A stretch of 64,000 nucleotides of DNA from an uncultured Collinsella sp. (GTDB lineage: Bacteria > Actinomycetota > Coriobacteriia > Coriobacteriales > Coriobacteriaceae), in NCBI GenBank assembly GCA_938005465.1, contig CALLNU010000029.1, positions 1 through 64,000 of the forward strand, written 5' to 3'. The notes beneath the pieces were generated by a model, which saw nothing but the letters and a program-made list of their open reading frames with translations, ran no database searches and was not told the DNA's origin. Position 1 is the first letter of the stretch. Each line of letters opens with the position of its first letter. Shown piece by piece: positions 8,449 through 16,175 of this stretch. A program made the translations under genes and the position numbers.

Positions 8449-9438
8449 TTGAAGACTGTTCATGTTGCCGCTGGGATCATTCGCAAGGAAGGATCCGATG
8501 AGCTGCTTGCCGTGCAGCGCGGCTACGGCGACATGCAGGGACTTTGGGAGTTCCCCGGTGGCAAGCTCATGCGCGGTGAGACGCCCGAGGACGCCGTACG
8601 CCGCGAGCTCATGGAAGAGCTGCAGGTAAAAGTCACCAACCTGCGCGATTTCTATACCGTTGAGTACGACTACCCCGATTTCCATCTCTCCATGGAGTGC
8701 TACTACTGCTCGCTGACCAAAGGGTCTGGCGAGCCTCAGAAGCACGACCGCCAGCTCGATATCCGCTGGATTCCGCGCACCTCGCTTGCCACGGTGGAAT
8801 GGATGCCCGCCGACAAGGGGCTCATTGATGCCCTGATTGAGTTGAAGGAAGATCGGCTTGAGGCCAACGGCACTGCCAACGACGCCGAGGCCACCACGAC
8901 CGACGAGCCCGCTTCCAAGCCCAAGCGCGCACCTAAGCGCCGCAGCAAAAAGCGTCCCAAGCCCGGCCTGCTGGACGGCATCGACACCTCGGACCTCTCC
9001 GCCGACGAGCGTGAGCTCGTGCGCCGTCGCGCCGCCATCAAAAAGTCCATGAAGGGCAACAAGCGCGCCAACACCAAGCCCGAGCTGCTCGTACGACAGC
9101 GCCTGCGCGCCGCGGGCCTTACGGGCTATCGCTTGGAATGGAAGGTTCCCGGCAAACCCGACATCGCCTTCCCCGGGCGCAAGATCGCCATCTTCGTCAA
9201 CGGCTGCTTTTGGCACCGCTGCCCCAAGTGCAACCCTAGCCAGCCCAAGCGCAACGTTGAGTTTTGGGGGGCAAAGTTCCGTCGCAACGTCGAGCGCGAC
9301 CACGCTGCCGTGGCAGCACTCACTCAAATGGGCTGGACGCCCATAACCATCTGGGAATGCGAGCTCAAAAAAGACCACATCGACGCCACGATGGAAAAGG
9401 TCATCGAACAAGTACGCGCCGCCGCACCGCAGCGCTAG
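8449..9438 (+). CDS. Nudix hydrolase-Vsr endonuclease fusion
   Basis: The start is a TTG at 8449 with GAGAGAGGA upstream, giving 329 residues. Residues about 1-135 are a MutT-like Nudix domain with a full Nudix box (GGKLMRGETPEDAVRRELME then EL), resembling 8-oxo-dGTP or CTP pyrophosphohydrolases. A basic linker (KRAPKRRSKKRPKP) follows. Residues about 190-325 are a very short patch repair endonuclease: NTKPELLVRQRL, the catalytic PGKPDIAFP aspartate, NGCFWHRCP with the catalytic His, and WECEL. The Cys pattern CFWHRCPKC plus WECEL suggests a Cys-rich zinc site. Vsr normally nicks T:G mismatches arising at Dcm-methylated sites, but no cytosine methylase lies in this window. The gene stands alone between divergent neighbours. 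Confidence 0.88.
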   Translation: MKTVHVAAGIIRKEGSDELLAVQRGYGDMQGLWEFPGGKLMRGETPEDAVRRELMEELQVKVTNLRDFYTVEYDYPDFHLSMECYYCSLTKGSGEPQKHDRQLDIRWIPRTSLATVEWMPADKGLIDALIELKEDRLEANGTANDAEATTTDEPASKPKRAPKRRSKKRPKPGLLDGIDTSDLSADERELVRRRAAIKKSMKGNKRANTKPELLVRQRLRAAGLTGYRLEWKVPGKPDIAFPGRKIAIFVNGCFWHRCPKCNPSQPKRNVEFWGAKFRRNVERDHAAVAALTQMGWTPITIWECELKKDHIDATMEKVIEQVRAAAPQR

Positions 9439-9490
9439 GAACGAGCCGTCCACACGCCCCACACAGGCAAGCCACATCCGTGCCACAAAC

Positions 9491-9590
9491 CTTAGAAAGC
9501 CCTTAAGCCCAAAACCTTTCAAGAGTGTTACTCGATAGCTTTTACCTGCGGTTTCATCGCAACGTCAAACCTCATTAAGCCTTTCTTTAG
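9491..9590. repeat. Inverted-repeat element with ACCTGCGGTTTCAT core (copy 2)
   Basis: AGAAAGCCCTTAAG near 9494 pairs imperfectly with ATTAAGCCTTTCTTTAG at 9574-9590. The core ACCTGCGGTTTCAT is at 9544-9557. The arms are weaker than in the copies at 5067 and 42360. Confidence 0.5.
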
Positions 9591-9692
9591 CACTTCTTTG
9601 CAGCAGCCGCGGCATAATACTGCCAACGCACGGGACCTAGCAGCACACCCCGTGCGCAACCTTTTGGTGGACATCGAGGAGGCCGCATAAGC

Positions 9693-9902
9693 ATGCATTC
9701 TTCCAATGACGCAGCACAGCAGCCATCCCTAAATCATGCAAACCTTTTCTCCTTCCCCCCGACACAGAGAAACGGCTTCCTCGATTCCCCCACCACAAAA
9801 GCCAAACGCTCAACCGACCAGAGCCTCAACCTGCGAGCATCCTTCGATAAGCTCCAAGCATCCCTAAACAAGTCATTCCCCAACCAAGCCCGGGCATACT
9901 AA
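9693..9902 (+). CDS. Possible small ORF, unknown
   Basis: A 69-residue frame follows GAGGAGG by about 11 bases. The product is polar (rich in Ser, Asn, Gln and Pro), has no membrane segment or signal peptide, and matches no family I know. It lies in a region full of intergenic repeats and may be chance. Confidence 0.25.
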   Translation: MHSSNDAAQQPSLNHANLFSFPPTQRNGFLDSPTTKAKRSTDQSLNLRASFDKLQASLNKSFPNQARAY

Positions 9903-9950
9903 CCCCTCATCAACAAAGCGCCCCTCGCGCACCACCCATTTCCGCCCCAA

Positions 9951-10130
9951 CGCCACAAGGGCGACGACCTCGAGTAGGTCAACCTGGGAGGGACGAGGGC
10001 TTAGTTCCCCAATCTTTCCGCAGAGGGCAAAAAGCAACGTCTTATTTTTCGACACTAACGCCACAAGGGCGATTGAGCAGGACGGTTTGGGCGGGTCCCG
10101 TACTTAGTTTCCAAAATCATTCCGCAGCGC
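9951..10130. repeat. Two diverged direct copies of an intergenic segment
   Basis: CGCCACAAGGGCGA occurs at 9951 and again at 10059, 108 bases apart. In both copies it is followed by a related segment, CTTAGTTCCCCAATCTTTCC or CTTAGTTTCCAAAATCATTC, then CGCAG. The second copy runs into the large hairpin at 10080-10230. Confidence 0.55.
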
Positions 10131-10230
10131 GAAGGCCCCCGTTGTCAACGCTTCGAAGAAGCGAGACAACGGGGGCCTTCATGCGCGAGGACGTTTTGGA
10201 AACTAAGTACGGGACCCGCCCAAACCGTCC
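10080..10230. repeat. 151-bp nested hairpin with perfect 37-bp outer arms
   Basis: The outer arm 10080-10116 (GGACGGTTTGGGCGGGTCCC and onward) is the exact complement of 10194-10230. Inside, GAAGGCCCCCGTTGTC at 10131-10146 pairs exactly with 10165-10180, and CGCTTC pairs with GAAGCG at the tip. The whole block can fold into one long rod. It sits 24 bases downstream of the stop of the aldolase gene on the minus strand and may also end its transcript. No gene is seen in 9903-10254. Confidence 0.85.
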
Positions 10231-10254
10231 GGTGGGATCAGAGCACCCTTGCTG

Positions 10255-11112
10255 TTACTCTGCTTTGCCCACAGAGTTGAGGTTGGTCATGCGGATCTTA
10301 ACCAGCTCGGTGATCTCACGCATGCCCTCCTTGGCCGGCTTCTTGGGATCGAAGCAGGCGGGGTTCTCGGCCATGTAGGCCATGAAGCCCTTGGTGTAGG
10401 CCTGACGCAGCTCGGTAGCGTAGTTAACCTTGCAGATGCCGTTCTTCACGGCCTCGGCAACCTGCTCATCGGGCACACCGGAAGTGCCGTGCAGAACCAG
10501 CGGCACGTCGACGGCGTCGCGGATGGCCTTGACCACGGACTGCTCGATGTGAGGATCGCTCGTGTACACGCCGTGGCTGGTGCCAACGCCAATGGCCAGC
10601 GAGGTGCAGCCGGTGCGCTCGACGAACTCCTTGGCCTCGGCCGGATCGGTGTAGGGGCTCTCGCCCTCAACCGCGGGACCGTCGTCCTCCTTGCCGCCAA
10701 CCTTGCCAAGCTCGGCCTCGACGGGCACACCCATGGCGCGGCCAGCGTCGGCGACGGACTTGGTCAGGGCGATGTTGTCCTCGAAGGACTCGTGCGAACC
10801 GTCGATCATGACAGAGGTGTAGCCAGTGCGGAAAGCCTGCATGCAGCGGTCATAGCCATCGCCGTGATCGAGGTGCAGAGCGACGGGCACGGAAGCGCGC
10901 TCGGCGGCAGCCTTGACCATGCCGTAGAAGTAGTCCAGACCAGCGGTCTTGATGGTGCCCGGGGTGGTCTGCATGATGACGGGGGACTTGGTCTCCTCGG
11001 CAGCGGCCAGAACGGCCATAACAAACTCGAGGTTCTCGACGTTGAACGCGCCAACGGCGTAATGGCCGGCCTGAGCGTCCTTGAGCATCTTTTCGGTGGT
11101 AACAAGTGCCAT
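10255..11112 (-). CDS. gatY: Class II tagatose/fructose-bisphosphate aldolase
   Basis: The enzyme splits a ketose bisphosphate into dihydroxyacetone phosphate and glyceraldehyde-3-phosphate. The 285-residue length fits GatY/KbaY. The key residues fall at the family positions: D82 and H83 in HLDHG, H180 in GTSHG and H208 in VLHGTSG, with the ELGKVGGKED loop at about 134-143. I chose the ATG at 11112 because GGAGAGGAG lies upstream; the frame extends further 5' without a good site. The tagatose pathway genes nearby (lacA, lacB, lacC) make tagatose-1,6-bisphosphate the likely main substrate, but use of fructose-1,6-bisphosphate cannot be excluded. A DeoR-type regulator is divergent from it. Confidence 0.88.
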   Translation of the reverse strand: MALVTTEKMLKDAQAGHYAVGAFNVENLEFVMAVLAAAEETKSPVIMQTTPGTIKTAGLDYFYGMVKAAAERASVPVALHLDHGDGYDRCMQAFRTGYTSVMIDGSHESFEDNIALTKSVADAGRAMGVPVEAELGKVGGKEDDGPAVEGESPYTDPAEAKEFVERTGCTSLAIGVGTSHGVYTSDPHIEQSVVKAIRDAVDVPLVLHGTSGVPDEQVAEAVKNGICKVNYATELRQAYTKGFMAYMAENPACFDPKKPAKEGMREITELVKIRMTNLNSVGKAE

Positions 11113-11447
11113 GAGCGTTTGCTCCTCTCCCTCGCCCGCATCTGGACATCGGGCGTACGTGTCCGCAAGACGTTTTACCTTGCGTTTTGCTGCGTCCATT
11201 GTATGAAATTCAGCGGCTTTGCATGTGCGAGATATTGAGCCCATGCAGGTCAATACAGTCGTTTTTGAAAAGTAAACGGAAGGAATTGGAGCCGAGTGGG
11301 CGTATTCGATATTGAATTTTGGGCGTTCAGCGTCTTTCTTTTATAGAAAAGATAAGTAATCGAAAGGCGTTTTCTTACTCAAAAAGAAAATGAACGAAAA
11401 TAGACTCAACACAATTCCTGCAAATTTCGGTTGAGAATGGAGCAGCT

Positions 11448-12251
11448 ATGGCCCATGCGACAACCCGAGCTTTCGCCGATGAGCGTCGTTCCGCCATCAT
11501 GGAAATGCTCGAACATAACGCCTCGGTGCAAGTGGCAGAAATCGCCCAGACCTTTGGCGTGTCCTCCGTTACCGCCCGCGCCGACCTGGACGCGCTCGCC
11601 GAGTCCGGCAAGTTGCGCCGCACGCATGGTGGCGCCGTGTCTCTCCAGAAGCGACTGACCGTATCCACCCAGGATCGCCGCATCAACGTCAATGTCGCCG
11701 CCAAGCAAGCCATCGCGCAAAGCGCCATCGAGCTCGTCGGCAATGGTGACACCCTGCTCGTCGACTCCGGCACCACCGCTCTCGAGTTTGTCCGGCTCCT
11801 CGATCAGCGCGACGGCATCACCGTCATCACGGCCGACATTACCATCGCCGATTACATCGACGAGAGCATGCCCTCGGTCGATGTCGTCATGCTGGGTGGG
11901 GCACTGCGCAAAGGTCATCGCTATCTGTACGGTCCACTTACCATGCAGGCGCTCCAAATGGTCCACGCCGACCTTGCCGTCATGTGCCCCGGCGCTTTTG
12001 TCCCCCGCTGCGGCTTTACGACCGACTTTCCCCAAATGGCCGAGACCAAAACGGCTATGATCGCCGCAGCCCATCAAAGCGTCGCCCTCATGGACGCCAG
12101 CAAGGTTAACGGACGCGGCATGTACCGCTTTGCCGAGCTGGCAGATGTCGACACCATCGTGATGGACCGTGACCCCGATCATGCCGTTGCCACCTCGATC
12201 GCCGAGGCCACTGACAGCTCACGTCCAGCCCTCGTCATCGCCGGCGCTTAA
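11448..12251 (+). CDS. DeoR/GlpR-family transcriptional regulator
   Basis: The 267-residue protein starts with a DeoR HTH (ERRSAIMEMLEHNASVQVAE, then IAQTFGVSSVTARADLDALA, then RRTHGGAVS). A sugar-phosphate-binding DeoRC domain follows (GDTLLVDSGTTALEFVRLL, then a C-terminal lobe with DASKVNGRG). GGAGCA precedes the ATG. It is divergent from the aldolase gene across a 335-bp AT-rich gap holding repeated TTTTCTTACTC and GAAAATGAACGAAAA segments that could be its operator. Control of the aldolase by a phosphorylated sugar is a reasonable inference. Confidence 0.88.
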   Translation: MAHATTRAFADERRSAIMEMLEHNASVQVAEIAQTFGVSSVTARADLDALAESGKLRRTHGGAVSLQKRLTVSTQDRRINVNVAAKQAIAQSAIELVGNGDTLLVDSGTTALEFVRLLDQRDGITVITADITIADYIDESMPSVDVVMLGGALRKGHRYLYGPLTMQALQMVHADLAVMCPGAFVPRCGFTTDFPQMAETKTAMIAAAHQSVALMDASKVNGRGMYRFAELADVDTIVMDRDPDHAVATSIAEATDSSRPALVIAGA

Positions 12252-12257
12252 ACAAAA

Positions 12258-12287
12258 ACCACCACAAAGGTCTCCTTTGTGGTGGTT
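12258..12287 (-). terminator. Terminator between DeoR gene and flavodiiron gene
   Basis: ACCACCACAAAGG pairs with CCTTTGTGGTGGT. The T run is on the minus strand, serving the flavodiiron gene; the stem may act in both directions. Confidence 0.75.
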
Positions 12288-12310
12288 GAGCATCAGAAGT
12301 GAATGTGTCG

Positions 12311-13471
12311 CTACTTGGAAAGCTCGTCGGCGAGAACCTCGATCTGAGCGCGCGAGGCGTCGTTGAGCGAGCCCAGCACGGTCACCTTGTTCTGCGCCAG
12401 GGTGATGTCCTTCATGCCCTCGAGCTCCTTGGTCATAACCTTGGCAGCGGTGGGCGCCCAGGAGCCGGCCTCAACGAGCGCCACCGTACGGTTCTGATAG
12501 GCGTGCTCGGCAAGCGTGTGGATAAAGGTGCTCATGAACGGGAAGATCTCGCCCTGATAGGTGATGGAGGCGAGCACCAGACGGTCATAGCGGAACGCAT
12601 CCTCAACGGCCTCGGCCATGTCGTCGCGAGCCAAGTCAAAGACGGAAACCTTCTGGCCGCGGGCCTCGAGCGCAGATGCAAGCTCCTCAACGGCGGCCTT
12701 CAGATGGCCGTACACGCTCGCATAGGCAATCGTGACGCCCTCGTCCTCGGGCTGATAGCTCGACCAGGTGTTGTAGGTGTCGAGGTAATAGCTCAGATTC
12801 TCGGTAAGAACAGGACCATGGAGCGGACAGATGATCTGGATATCCAGATCGGCGGCCTTCTTGAGCACGGCCTGCACGAACTTGCCGAACTTACCGACGA
12901 TGCCAAAGTAGTAGCGGCGCGCTTCGCAAGCCCAACCCTCGGGGTCCTCGATGTCGTTGGCGCCAAACTTGCCAAAGCCGTCGGCACTAAAAAGTACCTT
13001 GTCGGTGGCCTCGTAGGAGAAGAGCACCTCGGGCCAGTGCACGTTGGGGGCGCCAACAAACGTTAGGCTATGGCCACCCAGGTCGAGCACGTCGCCCTCT
13101 TTGACGACCATCTTGCGCTCGGGGTAGTCGGTGCCAAAGTAGTTGACCATCATGCGGAAGGCACCCATGCTGGCCACAATCTGTGCCTGGGGATAGCGCT
13201 CCATAAAGGCAGCGATGCCGGCGGAGTGATCGGGCTCCATGTGATGTACAACCAGGTAGTCGGGCGTACGGCCATCGAGCACGGCCTCGAGGTTGCCGAG
13301 CCACTCGTCGACAAAACCGCCGTCGACTGAATCGGCGACAGCAATCTTTTCGCCCAAGATAACGTAGCTGTTGTATGCCATACCGTTCTCGGACACATCG
13401 TACTGGCCCTCGAACAGGTCAATGTCGTGATCGTCGACGCCAATGTAGCGGATATCCTTGGTGATCTCCAT
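12311..13471 (-). CDS. Flavodiiron protein (oxygen/NO reductase type)
   Basis: The 386-residue product has an N-terminal metallo-beta-lactamase-like diiron domain and a C-terminal flavodoxin domain (from VTIAYASVYGHLKAAVEELA). The diiron motif HxExDH is present as H77-E79-D81-H82 (HHMEPDHSAG), with further ligands in FSADGFG and PLHGPVL. Such enzymes reduce O2 to water or NO to N2O and protect anaerobes. There is no rubredoxin or flavin-reductase extension, so this is a class A protein. The start at 13471 has AGGAGG nine bases upstream, better than the in-frame ATG at 13513. Confidence 0.92.
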   Translation of the reverse strand: MEITKDIRYIGVDDHDIDLFEGQYDVSENGMAYNSYVILGEKIAVADSVDGGFVDEWLGNLEAVLDGRTPDYLVVHHMEPDHSAGIAAFMERYPQAQIVASMGAFRMMVNYFGTDYPERKMVVKEGDVLDLGGHSLTFVGAPNVHWPEVLFSYEATDKVLFSADGFGKFGANDIEDPEGWACEARRYYFGIVGKFGKFVQAVLKKAADLDIQIICPLHGPVLTENLSYYLDTYNTWSSYQPEDEGVTIAYASVYGHLKAAVEELASALEARGQKVSVFDLARDDMAEAVEDAFRYDRLVLASITYQGEIFPFMSTFIHTLAEHAYQNRTVALVEAGSWAPTAAKVMTKELEGMKDITLAQNKVTVLGSLNDASRAQIEVLADELSK

Positions 13472-13552
13472 CAGGCAAAGCCTCCTAGATAGACAAAAGA
13501 GCCCGTCTATCATAACACTCGGCTACATCCCAACAGCTATCTACCGACATCC

Positions 13553-14632
13553 TTACCGATTGTTATTGAGGCGGAATATACCGCCGTTGACCTGCAAAAA
13601 CCATGCGCGCGGAGCTGCCGTGGTATGTCGAACGATAAGCTGGCCGGGAATACGAATGGCAACGGTTTTGCCTGCTGTGCCCGCCTCGGGAACCGCATGC
13701 TCAAACACCTCGCGTCCACGCTGATGCAAATCAAATCGCACCGTCGTGAGCTCGTTGTGTGCCACAAAGTCGTCAAGCGAATCATCGACACCCACCACGC
13801 TCACGTCCTCGGGCACGCGCAGGCCGCTATCACGCAGTGCGGCAATCGCGCCATTTGCCATCTGATCGTTTGCCGCGTAAATCGCCGTCATGGTGCGGTC
13901 GTGTTCGGCCAGGTACCTGCCGGCCTCGTAGCCGCTGTTGGCAGACCAGTCGCCCTCGAGCGGCTCTGCCGGCTCGATGTGTTTACGCTCGAGTGCATCC
14001 TGCCAGCCAGCACGACGAAACTGTTCGTCGACCGAGAACGACGGGCCACCAATATAGCGAATTTGCTCGTGCCCCAGCTCAAACAGGTGATCCATAAGCA
14101 ATAGCGAGCAGCCGTAATGATCGGAATCGACCGTGGTCACGCGCGGATGCGCGTACATGGTAACGATGACCGTGCCAATGCCCGGCAGTGGATCAAACGT
14201 CTCAAAATCGGGCGCCATGCGACTCATGCCGATGATGATGCCGTCCACGGGCAATGCGGCCATACGACGCGTTGCCTCGGCAAGCGAAAACTCCTCGGTC
14301 TTGGACATCTCGACCAGCGTGATGGCGCAATGATGCTCGCGAGCAGCGCTGGCGATGCCGTCGATCATTGAGAGGTTGCCAAACTTGGTGACATCATTGA
14401 TGCACAGGCCGACCGAATGGTAACGGCCATCGCGCAGCGAGCGACCGGCATAACTCGGACGAAAGCCGAGCTCTTGCATAGCGGCCTGCACGCGCTGGCG
14501 CGTCTGCTCGTTAACGTTGGGCAAGCCGTTGGCGACGCGCGAAACCGTCTGCTGCGAAACGCCAGCAGCGCGGGCGACGTCGGCCATGGAGACCGGACGC
14601 GTACCTGTATCGTTGGACGGGCGCCTTGCCAC
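13553..14632 (-). CDS. galR: LacI-family regulator of the galK-galT operon
   Basis: The 359-residue regulator has a LacI HTH (VSMADVARAAGVSQQTVSRV), a hinge region near AGRSLRDG and a periplasmic-binding-protein-like effector domain ending in TTVRFDLHQRG. The start is a GTG at 14632 with GAAGGTGAT upstream; a further upstream ATG at 14725 would overlap the operator. It is divergent from galK. Three copies of GAGTACGTTAAC or its complement lie between the two genes, which supports local control and autoregulation. The recognition-helix pair after Ser is Gln-Gln, different from the three other LacI proteins in this window. The effector is presumably galactose or a galactoside. Confidence 0.85.
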   Translation of the reverse strand: MARRPSNDTGTRPVSMADVARAAGVSQQTVSRVANGLPNVNEQTRQRVQAAMQELGFRPSYAGRSLRDGRYHSVGLCINDVTKFGNLSMIDGIASAAREHHCAITLVEMSKTEEFSLAEATRRMAALPVDGIIIGMSRMAPDFETFDPLPGIGTVIVTMYAHPRVTTVDSDHYGCSLLLMDHLFELGHEQIRYIGGPSFSVDEQFRRAGWQDALERKHIEPAEPLEGDWSANSGYEAGRYLAEHDRTMTAIYAANDQMANGAIAALRDSGLRVPEDVSVVGVDDSLDDFVAHNELTTVRFDLHQRGREVFEHAVPEAGTAGKTVAIRIPGQLIVRHTTAAPRAWFLQVNGGIFRLNNNR

Positions 14633-14725
14633 AGGATCACCTTCACCCTTGCGAGATCTGAATAGCGTGAATGCCGGCCGAGCAGAAATACACCCCGCGC
14701 CGAGGCCCGCTATCGTCGGACGCAT

Positions 14726-14924
14726 GTTAACGTACTCTACTTTTTCTATCCGCATCTCTTCTGCTTTATAAGTCCATACGGCAATACCGTTCACGGCTGA
14801 ATTTCTACCGATTGCCAGATTCTCAAAAAGTGACAAGCGTTGTGGTATGAGTACGTTAACATAGCCCGTAACATGCGATATCGTGAACATATGGTCTATG
14901 CCGCTTCAAGTTGTTAACGTACTC
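14726..14924. promoter_or_regulatory. Three galR-type operators (GAGTACGTTAAC)
   Basis: GTTAACGTACTC at 14726-14737, GAGTACGTTAAC at 14849-14860 and GTTAACGTACTC at 14913-14924 are exact copies of one 12-mer in two orientations. They lie in the 337-bp gap between the divergent LacI gene and galK. The spacings of 123 and 64 bases would allow looping. The central ACGT is typical of LacI-family operators. Confidence 0.8.
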
Positions 14925-14969
14925 ATAACGGCGCAAAACTTACCCGTACGCGCCAAGGAAAGGACTCCG

Positions 14970-16175
14970 ATGACCACCCCCGACGAAAAGACACTCGCCA
15001 CGCTCACCAAGCTGTTTGAGGAGGAGTTTGGGCCCATCGGCGATCGCCAGGTGCTCTATGTGCACGCGCCCGGTCGCTCCGAGATCAGTGGCAACCACAC
15101 CGACCACGAGGGCGGCCACGTCATCGCCGGCTCGCTCGATGTCGCTGTCGACGGCATCGCCGTGGCAACCGACTCCAACAAGGTCCGCGTCGCCGACGAG
15201 GGCTATCCCACGTTTGAGATCACGCTCGACACGCTGGGTATTCAAGAGTCCGAGAAGGGCACGTCTGCGAGCCTCGTCCGCGGCATGGCCCACGAGGTCG
15301 CAGCGCTTGGTGTTGAGCCCAAGGGCTTCGACTTCGCCTTCACCTGCTCCGTCCCCTCGGGCGGTGGCCTTTCCAGCTCTGCCGCCGTCGAGGCCGCATA
15401 CGGCCGCGCCATGGAGACGCTCTGGGACGCACCCGCCATCGAGCCCGTCGCGCTCGCCCAGATGAGCCAGCGCACCGAGAACAACTACTATGGCAAGCCC
15501 TGCGGTCTGATGGACCAGGCCGCTGTGTGCCTGGGCGGCCTTGCCTACATGGACTTTGAGGACCAGGCTCAGCCTAAAACCCAGAAGCTCGAACTCAACT
15601 TTGAGGATCACGGCTATGCGCTCGTGCTCGTTAAGGTTGGTGCCGACCACGTGGCCGCCACCGACGATTACGCTGCCGTTCCGCGCGAGATGCAAGGCGT
15701 CGCCGCCGAGTTTGGCAAGGCACGCCTGTGCGAGGTCGATGTTGCCGATTTTGACGCCAAGCTCCCCGAGCTGCGTGCCAAACTGGGCGACCGTGCCTGC
15801 CTGCGCGCCGTTCACTACTGGTACGAGAATGGCCTGGTCGATAAGCGCTGGGCGGCCCTGAACGCCGGCGACATCGATCAGTTCCTGGTCCTGACGCGCG
15901 AGTCCGGCGCCAGCTCTGCCATGTACCTGCAGAATGTCGTTGCCAAGCTGGGCTCCGAGCAGCCTTCCATGTATGCCCTGGCGCTGGCCGAGCACGTGCT
16001 CGACGGCCGCGGCGCCGTTCGTATCCACGGTGGCGGCTTTGGTGGCACCATCCAGGCCTTCGTGCCGCTCGACCTGGTCGACACCTTCATCGCCAAGATG
16101 AACGGCTGGCTGGGCGAAGGCTCTGCCCGTCACTACGCCATCTCTGACAAGGGGGCTTACGCGGCATGGCTGTAA
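14970..16175 (+). CDS. galK: Galactokinase
   Basis: The enzyme phosphorylates galactose to galactose-1-phosphate in the Leloir pathway. The 401-residue GHMP kinase has the galactokinase signature GRSEISGNHTDHEGG near residues 30-45, the ATP loop PSGGGLSSSAA near 127-137 and the C-terminal GHMP motif HGGGFGGT. The start at 14970 follows AAGGAAAGGA; the frame is open upstream but has no better site. The stop overlaps the start of galT by 10 bases, so the two are coupled. Expression is probably controlled by the divergent LacI regulator through the three operators upstream. Confidence 0.95.
   Translation: MTTPDEKTLATLTKLFEEEFGPIGDRQVLYVHAPGRSEISGNHTDHEGGHVIAGSLDVAVDGIAVATDSNKVRVADEGYPTFEITLDTLGIQESEKGTSASLVRGMAHEVAALGVEPKGFDFAFTCSVPSGGGLSSSAAVEAAYGRAMETLWDAPAIEPVALAQMSQRTENNYYGKPCGLMDQAAVCLGGLAYMDFEDQAQPKTQKLELNFEDHGYALVLVKVGADHVAATDDYAAVPREMQGVAAEFGKARLCEVDVADFDAKLPELRAKLGDRACLRAVHYWYENGLVDKRWAALNAGDIDQFLVLTRESGASSAMYLQNVVAKLGSEQPSMYALALAEHVLDGRGAVRIHGGGFGGTIQAFVPLDLVDTFIAKMNGWLGEGSARHYAISDKGAYAAWL

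Noticed and set aside
10249..11238. Long plus-strand open frame (329 codons) over the aldolase gene
   Set aside because: It is the complement of a well-supported minus-strand gene, has a low-complexity Gly/His/Val composition and no ribosome site.
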